In this document: positions 6,614-11,305 of the stretch, piece by piece
Layout: every line of letters starts with the position of its first letter
How positions within the stretch are numbered: the first letter of the stretch is position 1
Source of the DNA: JANYCG01 sp031428695
GTDB taxonomy: Bacteria > Pseudomonadota > Gammaproteobacteria > Burkholderiales > Burkholderiaceae_C
Assembly (NCBI GenBank): GCA_031428695.1
Contig: JANOYE010000188.1
Location: 1 to 11,305 of the forward strand
Reading direction: 5' to 3'
DNA: 11,305 bases
Notes under the pieces: generated by a model
Told to the model about the DNA's origin: nothing
Databases searched by the model: none
Seen by the model: the letters and a program-made list of their open reading frames with translations, nothing else
Translations under genes and position numbers: made by a program

Positions 6614-9079
6614 TCAAGGCGCCCGGTGGCTCCAATACCGTTGCCTGACGATCCGGTCGCATTGCACCTGACCCGCCTGGTCGCTTCGCCAGGTTGCCGC
6701 GCCGCAATGGGGAGAATCAAACAGGGTGATGTTGCGCTCTTGGTAACGCTCAAGCACGGGGGCCGCCGGGTGGCCAAACCTGTTTCGGTAGCCGATCTGA
6801 ACCAAGCCGATTTTAGGCTGCACGGCGTCCAGGAACACGGCAGAGCTTGAGGTCTTGCTGCCGTGGTGCGGCACCAAAAGCACGGTAGCCTTCAAATTCA
6901 CCCCGCTTGCGGCCAGGCTGGCCTCCTCTTCTTTCTCGATGTCGCCTGCAAGCAATGCCGACTGGCGCGTGTTGGAAATTTTCAGCACACAACTCAAGGC
7001 ATTCGATTTGGCGTTGCGCTCGTAGTGCGCTGGGCCGGGGTGGAGAATTTCAAAGTCAACACCGTCCCAGTGCCAGCGTTGCCCGGCCTCGCAACGCGTC
7101 GCTTTTCGCACCGCCTGGATGTCGTGTTCGAGCTCGATTGAACTGAGCAGATTGGCACTTGGGTGCATGGTCAACACGGCCACCGCGCCGCCGGTGTGGT
7201 CAGCATCACGGTGGCTGAGCACCACGGTGTCGAGTTTCACATCGAGCGCCCGCAGCAGCGGCACCAACACGCGGTGGCCAGCGTCGCTCTCGCGGCTGAA
7301 ACGCGGGCCGCTGTCGTACAGCAGCGCATGGCGGGCGGTGCGCACGATCACGGCGTTGCCCTGCCCGATGTCTGCCGCCATCAGTTCGAACTCGCCAACG
7401 GTCGGGCGCGCGGCTTGCCAGAGCAGTACCGGCAGCATCATGGGCAAGCCCAATAGGCGCATTTGCCACGGCAGCCGTATGGCCATCAGCATGCCGCCCA
7501 CCACACCCACCGCGCCGGCCCAGAGCGGCGCCTGCGCGATAGACACGGTGGCAAACGGCACACTCACCAACGCGCTCAGAAACACACCGAGCGCCTGCAT
7601 CGCCAGCGCTGCCAGAGTCCACACGGGGGAGAAGACAACTCCGAGCATGGCCAATGGCGTCACGACCAGAGTCACCCACGGAATGGCCAGCAGATTGGCA
7701 AACAGGCCTACCACGGAGACCTGGCCAAACAGCAGCAAGGTCAGCGGCGTCAAAGCCAGGGTGACCACCCACTGTTCTTTGAACAAACCGGCCAATTTCT
7801 CAAGAAGGCTCGTGTGCATCTGCCCAACCCCGTCTAGATTCGACTGATTTGGCGGACTCGGCTGACCCGAATCCGTTGCAAACAACACGCCCACCGCCAC
7901 AAAACTCAACCAGAAGCCGGCTTGCATCAATGCCCACGGGTCGGCCAGCACCACCACGGCGCAGGCCAGCAACCAGACGTGAGGCCAAGGCCAGCGCCGC
8001 ACACCCAAGCGCAGCAGGCCCACGGCGGCCAGCATCAACACGGTGCGCTGCGAGGGCACACCCCAGCCGCTGAACAAAGCATAAGCGGTGGCCAATAACA
8101 CGCCGCCGATCAATCCTGCTGAAGGCGCAGGCAGCGCGAAACACAATCGCTCCGAGCGGCGCCACAAGCCGCGCAGCAACACCATGGCGGCCCAGGCGAA
8201 CATGGTGACGTGCAGGCCCGAAATGCTCATCAGGTGGGCCACACCTGCGGCTCGGAAAACGTCCCAGTCGGCGCGGTCAATGGCATTTTGATCGCCTGCC
8301 ACCAAGGCGGCGATCACACCGGCGGCCTTTTTGTCTTTGACCTGTTCGACGATGCGGTCACGCACGTGTTGGCGGGCGCGCTCGACCGGGTGCGACCAGG
8401 TGCGCGCAAGGCGTTGCGGCGCAGCATCTTTTGGCCCGGCGCGCACATAGCCGGTGGCTTGCAGGCCCTGCTCCCACAGCCACAGCTCAAAATCAAAGCC
8501 ATGGGGGTTGCTGCCGCCGTGGGGTGATTTCAGCCGCGCGGTGAGTTGCCAACGTTCTGCTGCACCCAGATCAGCGCTGTGGCGCTGCAGCTCAAAAGCC
8601 TCGGGTGAACCGTCGGCCATGCGGGAAAAGGAGTTGAGGGGGCCGTTGTACCAACTCAAATAAATTCGCGGCGGGAGTTTGATCTCCAAGCCAGCCAGCG
8701 TCGCCGATTCGACATCAAAGCGAAAACGCAAACCATCTTCGTTGCGCTGCGGCATGGCGGCGACAACACCGGTGATGCGCAGGTCGCGCCCTTCCAAGGA
8801 AGAATCCAGCGCCTCGCCCAGAAACCAACCGGCGCGCAGGCCAGTGGCGGCAAAAGCCAACACGCCGCACGATACAGCGACAGACACAATTTTCCAGCGC
8901 GGTGGCATCCGCTGCAGCAGCGTTGTCAAAACCGACACGCAGGCAACCGCCACCATGGTGAGATACGCCACGCGCGGAAACAACTCGACCTGCTGCAGTT
9001 GCGCTGCGGTGCCTGCCACCCAAGCCAGAAGAGCCGGAAAAATCAGCCGGCCAACCCTGAAACCCTCCGATTTACCCAC
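6614..9079 (-). CDS. comEC: ComEC/Rec2 family DNA uptake channel
   Basis: 821 residues, full length for proteobacterial ComEC. Order of parts: N-terminal membrane helices and an OB-like DUF4131 region (about 1-235, with NPHGFDFELWLWEQGLQATG at 191-210); the multi-helix Competence domain (about 240-555, with HLMSISGLH at 282-290); and a C-terminal metallo-beta-lactamase-like domain (about 563-821). In the last, the metal-site motif LSHRDADHTGG (621-631: H623, D625, D627, H628), LLAGDIE (D713) and LVPHHGSKTS (736-744) are all intact. ComEC carries single-stranded DNA across the inner membrane in natural transformation, and its metallo-beta-lactamase-like domain is proposed to degrade the non-transported strand. 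The start must be GTG 9079 or later, because the amidase TGA directly precedes it in frame; the gap is zero and no Shine-Dalgarno is evident, so re-initiation after the amidase is likely. No pilus or other competence genes are visible. Confidence 0.95.
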   Translation of the reverse strand: MGKSEGFRVGRLIFPALLAWVAGTAAQLQQVELFPRVAYLTMVAVACVSVLTTLLQRMPPRWKIVSVAVSCGVLAFAATGLRAGWFLGEALDSSLEGRDLRITGVVAAMPQRNEDGLRFRFDVESATLAGLEIKLPPRIYLSWYNGPLNSFSRMADGSPEAFELQRHSADLGAAERWQLTARLKSPHGGSNPHGFDFELWLWEQGLQATGYVRAGPKDAAPQRLARTWSHPVERARQHVRDRIVEQVKDKKAAGVIAALVAGDQNAIDRADWDVFRAAGVAHLMSISGLHVTMFAWAAMVLLRGLWRRSERLCFALPAPSAGLIGGVLLATAYALFSGWGVPSQRTVLMLAAVGLLRLGVRRWPWPHVWLLACAVVVLADPWALMQAGFWLSFVAVGVLFATDSGQPSPPNQSNLDGVGQMHTSLLEKLAGLFKEQWVVTLALTPLTLLLFGQVSVVGLFANLLAIPWVTLVVTPLAMLGVVFSPVWTLAALAMQALGVFLSALVSVPFATVSIAQAPLWAGAVGVVGGMLMAIRLPWQMRLLGLPMMLPVLLWQAARPTVGEFELMAADIGQGNAVIVRTARHALLYDSGPRFSRESDAGHRVLVPLLRALDVKLDTVVLSHRDADHTGGAVAVLTMHPSANLLSSIELEHDIQAVRKATRCEAGQRWHWDGVDFEILHPGPAHYERNAKSNALSCVLKISNTRQSALLAGDIEKEEEASLAASGVNLKATVLLVPHHGSKTSSSAVFLDAVQPKIGLVQIGYRNRFGHPAAPVLERYQERNITLFDSPHCGAATWRSDQAGQVQCDRIVRQRYWSHRAP

Positions 9080-10528
9080 TCACAAATACGCGGGCGGCGC
9101 TTGGAAGGCAAAACCCTGGCGTTCAAGAAACTGCGCCAACTGAATGGTTTTCAAATCGCCAAACATCGGGCCGATGATTTGCACACCAATGGGCAGGCCG
9201 TTGCTGTCTGGCCCGGTGGGGATGACGGTGGCAGGCAACAATGCCACGCCGGCGAGGCCGGCCCAGAACATTTGATTGAAATACGGCTGCGCGACGCCGT
9301 CAACAGCGACCGTGCGGCTGCCGAAGTTGCTGTGGTCATGTGCGAATGCGCTGGTGGGCATGATGGGTGTGACCATGAAGTCGAAGTCTTTGAAGAATTC
9401 GTGCCAGGCCCAGCGCAATTTGGCGCGCGCTTCGTTCAGGGTTGTCCAGCCATGCACGCTGATGGTCTGGTCGCGCAACATTCGGGCGCGCTCGCTTTTG
9501 TCATCGGGCGCCAGCGCTTGCGCGCGGGCCGCGAGTTTGTCAAAGGCCGGTTGCGGCAAACGCGAGGTCATGGCGGCTCTGAGCAAACCGCGAAACACTG
9601 AGTAGCTGTGTTCAGCAGTGAAGGCAGGGCGCGCTTTTGCATCGACGAAAGCACCCGCTTTCGACAAAGCCAGCGCGACTGCCTCAACGCGCCCTTGAAC
9701 ATCGACCGATGGCGGGCACAACGGGTCTGTGTGCCATACGCCGACACGCAGGCTGGACACCGGTTTTGCCAAACCACCCAACACCGGCAACGCACTGGCA
9801 GCGTCTATTTCATCTGGCCCGGCAACCAAGCGCAGGGCCAACTCAAGATCGGCTGCAGAGCGCGCCATCGGGCCCACCACCGCTATGTCAACGGTTGTGC
9901 GTGTGTCGCCCAGGCTGTGCCCGCGCGAGGGCACCAAATCCCAACTCGGTTTGTGGCCGAAGACGCCGCAAAAATGGGCCGGGTTGCGGATGGAGCCGCC
10001 GATGTCGCTGCCCATTTCCAGCCCCGTCAGGCCCGCCACCAGCGCCGCTGCCGCGCCACCCGAGGAGCCCCCCGGTGTGCACGAAGGGTTCCACGGGTTA
10101 TTCGTGGTGCCGTAAATCTCGTTGTAACTCTGGAAATCGCCCAGGTCGATGGGCACATTGGTTTTGCCGAACACAATCGCCCCGGACGCGGCAAGGCGTT
10201 GGACGGGCAAAGCGTCTGCGGCGGCGATGTTGCCCTGCATCGCCGGAATGCCCCAAGTCGTGGGCAGGCCTTTGAGGTTGTAAGACTCCTTCACCGTCAT
10301 TGGCAAGCCATGCAGCGGGCCCCAGTCTTCGCCCCGCGCGAGCGCTACGTCGGCTTGGTCGGCTCGGGCGCGCGCATGTTCGCGCTGCTGCACGACGATG
10401 GCGTTGATGGCGGGGTTGAACCGGTCTACCCGGTCGAAGTACAACTCAAGCAATTCACGCGACGCGACGCGGCGGGATTTGATGCTGCGCACAAGCTCAG
10501 TGGCGCTGCGAAAAGGCATGTCTGACAT
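9080..10528 (-). CDS. Amidase signature family enzyme
   Basis: 482 residues. The Ser-cis-Ser-Lys triad of amidase-signature enzymes is complete: Lys80 in LPMTVKESYNLKG, Ser155 in the CTPGGSSGGAAAA glycine/serine loop, and nucleophile Ser179 in GSDIGGSIRNPAHFCG. Spacing and length match the family, and the C-terminal GLPIGVQIIGP is typical. Such enzymes hydrolyse carboxamides in the cytoplasm. GatA is unlikely because no gatB or gatC is present; the substrate cannot be read from sequence. The start ATG 10528 has AAGGAAG five bases upstream; a second in-frame ATG lies three codons later. The stop TGA is followed at once by the comEC GTG, giving a tightly coupled pair. Three 11-bp direct repeats lie upstream, and the neighbouring TetR gene is broken, so its expression may be altered. 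Confidence 0.94.
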   Translation of the reverse strand: MSDMPFRSATELVRSIKSRRVASRELLELYFDRVDRFNPAINAIVVQQREHARARADQADVALARGEDWGPLHGLPMTVKESYNLKGLPTTWGIPAMQGNIAAADALPVQRLAASGAIVFGKTNVPIDLGDFQSYNEIYGTTNNPWNPSCTPGGSSGGAAAALVAGLTGLEMGSDIGGSIRNPAHFCGVFGHKPSWDLVPSRGHSLGDTRTTVDIAVVGPMARSAADLELALRLVAGPDEIDAASALPVLGGLAKPVSSLRVGVWHTDPLCPPSVDVQGRVEAVALALSKAGAFVDAKARPAFTAEHSYSVFRGLLRAAMTSRLPQPAFDKLAARAQALAPDDKSERARMLRDQTISVHGWTTLNEARAKLRWAWHEFFKDFDFMVTPIMPTSAFAHDHSNFGSRTVAVDGVAQPYFNQMFWAGLAGVALLPATVIPTGPDSNGLPIGVQIIGPMFGDLKTIQLAQFLERQGFAFQAPPAYL

Positions 10529-10533
10529 GGCGG

Positions 10534-10540
10534 CTTCCTT
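10534..10540 (-). promoter_or_regulatory. Shine-Dalgarno for the amidase gene
   Basis: AAGGAAG on the minus strand, five bases before ATG 10528. It fixes the start of the amidase and is the only clear ribosome-binding site for the amidase-comEC pair. Confidence 0.75.
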
Positions 10541-10548
10541 TAAATCTT

Positions 10549-10592
10549 GGCTTACCTTGTGCTGATCCTGGGTTGAACCTGTGCTGAACCTG
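10549..10592 (-). promoter_or_regulatory. 11-bp direct repeats upstream of the amidase gene
   Basis: Read on the minus strand, CAGGTTCAGCA (10592-10582), CAGGTTCAACC (10581-10571) and CAGGATCAGCA (10570-10560) follow each other with no gap. A fourth, degraded copy, CAAGGTAAGCC, occupies 10559-10549. The 11-base period is about one turn of the helix, so all copies face the same side of the DNA. They lie 32-64 bases before the amidase ATG, where an operator array or 5'-UTR element could sit. GGTTGAACC at 10571-10579 is also a small palindrome. No convincing -35/-10 pair was found beside it. Confidence 0.5.
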
Positions 10593-10638
10593 CAGGCCGG
10601 GTTTCAAGTATCCCACTTGGCCGCCGTGCGCTGCCAGA

Positions 10639-11145
10639 TCAGGCTTTTACATAACAGGCCGTCGCGTCCAGTATGGCCTTGCGGCGGGTCTGGCGGTAGG
10701 CGTCTGAATCGCCATTGAGCCCAAAGACCGCTGAAAAGCTGGCACGGTTGGAGGTGAAGTGAAAACACATGGCGATGGTGTTGGCGTAGACATCCAAAGC
10801 GGCAAGGTCTTGGCGCATGGCACCGCTGGTTTTGCCGCGCGCAAAAATGCGCTCGACTGCGTTGAGTCTGATGGCATTGGTGCGCTGGATGCTCGACGGT
10901 TTGCGCAGGCTGGCCGCATCACGCAGGTTTTCCTGCATCACCAGGTGGACAAAATCGGGGTTGTCGGCGTGGACATCAAAAGCATCGCCGGCAAAGGCGA
11001 TGATCGCCTGCAGGGGCTCCAACCGCTCCCAAGCCAATTCGTCGTCGCGCCGGATGGAAATAAACCCATAGGCCAAAACCGCCTCATACAAACCCTCTTT
11101 GCTACCAAAATGGTAGTAATTCCATTTCCATTTCAATAGTGCCAT
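10639..11145 (-). pseudogene. TetR-family regulator with its DNA-binding domain cut off
   Basis: The open frame is 168 codons. It starts M-A-L-L-K-W-K-W-N and then enters YYHFGSKEGLYEAVLAYGF, the end of the TetR helix-turn-helix and the start of helix 4. The rest is a normal ligand-binding and dimerisation domain (DNPDFVHLVMQENLRDAASL, ending AILDATACYVKA). TetR proteins carry some 30-45 residues before YYHF, including the recognition helix; these are missing. The first nine codons come from the adjoining IS end (bases 11119-11145), so the ATG at 11145 is probably accidental. The missing N-terminus should lie beyond the IS, outside the window. Any product could still dimerise but not bind its operator. 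It lies 110 bases upstream of the amidase on the same strand, and probably once regulated itself or a neighbour; which one is unknown. Confidence 0.75.
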
Positions 11146-11149
11146 AATT

Positions 11150-11176
11150 ATGAAATCAAATCAGCAAGGATTTCAT
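11150..11176 (+). promoter_or_regulatory. Inverted repeat overlapping the transposase start region
   Basis: ATGAAATC (11150-11157) and GATTTCAT (11169-11176) are perfect 8-bp inverted repeats with an 11-base loop. The right arm covers part of the AAGGA ribosome-binding site (11166-11170) and the first of two start codons, so in mRNA the hairpin could hold back transposase translation. A 10-bp palindrome CATAATTATG (11143-11152) overlaps its left side. The sequence shows the symmetry; the control role is inference. Confidence 0.4.
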
Positions 11177-11177
11177 G

Positions 11178-11305
11178 ATGGCCAGAATTGCTCGCGGGAA
11201 TGAAGCTGTTGACAGTGCGATGCAAGTGATTGCCAACGCGGTAAGCGTCCAGCAGTTGCGCCAAGCGCAGGCGGTGGTGCTGCCATTGCAATATTCAATG
11301 AGCCT
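11178..11305 (+). CDS. IS630-family transposase, N-terminal fragment
   Basis: Partial frame of about 42 codons running off the right edge. The protein reads MARIARGNEAVDSAMQVIAN then AVSVQQLRQAQAVVLPLQYS-M-S. The stretch L-R-x-A-Q-A-V-x-L-P-L-x-x-x-x-S is, as I recall it, the opening of many IS630-type transposases, just ahead of their helix-turn-helix. AAGGA (11166-11170) lies seven bases before this ATG; an adjacent ATG at 11175 is only four bases from it and would add one Met. The DDE catalytic residues lie outside the window, so activity is not assessable. Confidence 0.65.
   Translation, partial: MARIARGNEAVDSAMQVIANAVSVQQLRQAQAVVLPLQYSMS

Larger units (their letters stand above)
11119..11305 (+). 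mobile_element. Left end of an IS630-like insertion sequence (truncated by window)
   Basis: TetR homology stops abruptly at the codons TAC-TAC (11118-11113, minus strand). IS630/Tc1-mariner elements insert at TA and duplicate it, and TA occurs exactly at 11117-11118. From 11119 the sequence is AT-rich (AATTCCATTTCCATTTCAAT), as an IS terminal repeat would be, and is followed by a transposase start reading inward. The other end, the second terminal repeat and the TA duplicate are outside the window, so the exact boundary could be a few bases off. Confidence 0.6.

Noticed and set aside
5787..6707. ATG 6707 as the start of the DUF4124 protein
   Set aside because: It would overlap comEC by 94 bases and bury the signal peptide about 65 residues in; TTG 6566 has a good Shine-Dalgarno.
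9080..10528. Amidase as GatA of the Glu-tRNA(Gln) amidotransferase
   Set aside because: No gatB or gatC nearby, and the protein pairs with comEC; general amidase is the safer call.
10601..10620. CAAGT/ACTTG hairpin downstream of the TetR gene as a terminator
   Set aside because: A five-base stem with a five-base loop and no T-run; likely chance.

Overview
The window looks like a chromosomal segment of a GC-rich betaproteobacterium, most likely Burkholderiales/Comamonadaceae (Rhodoferax/Polaromonas-like). I base this on protein flavour, on the gene order MoxR - DUF58 - TgpA - MltB, and on palindromic intergenic modules of a kind I associate with that family. The assignment is an inference from memory, not from a database search.

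Layout. Bases 1-251 (minus) hold the N-terminal end of a histone-deacetylase-superfamily protein, cut by the window edge. A 42-base gap separates it from a divergent plus-strand cluster: a MoxR-type AAA+ ATPase (294-1214), a DUF58 protein (1211-2314), a TgpA-like membrane transglutaminase (2525-4549) and a lipoprotein lytic transglycosylase of the MltB family (4568-5767). The first three form the common MoxR/DUF58/transglutaminase module of the cell envelope, and MltB adds a peptidoglycan-cleaving enzyme. The cluster has been disturbed twice. A perfect 21-bp inverted repeat lies in frame in the 5' end of the DUF58 gene. An AT-rich block separates DUF58 from tgpA and carries a 75-codon leader frame that begins inside DUF58 and ends 8 bases into tgpA.

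Converging on mltB is a minus-strand set: an amidase-signature enzyme (10528-9080), a full-length ComEC DNA-uptake channel (9079-6614) whose GTG directly follows the amidase stop, and a secreted DUF4124 protein (6566-5787, probable TTG start). Upstream of the amidase are three copies of an 11-bp direct repeat, one helical turn apart. Beyond them lies a TetR-family regulator (10639 to about 11118) that has lost most of its DNA-binding domain at the edge of an IS630-like insertion sequence, which runs off the right end of the window.

Working picture: the left half is an envelope/peptidoglycan operon, and the right half is a competence gene embedded in an amidase transcription unit whose neighbouring repressor has been destroyed by a transposon. 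I see no tRNA, rRNA, CRISPR array, defence island or convincing rho-independent terminator. Apart from the features listed, no gap longer than about 210 bases is without a gene.
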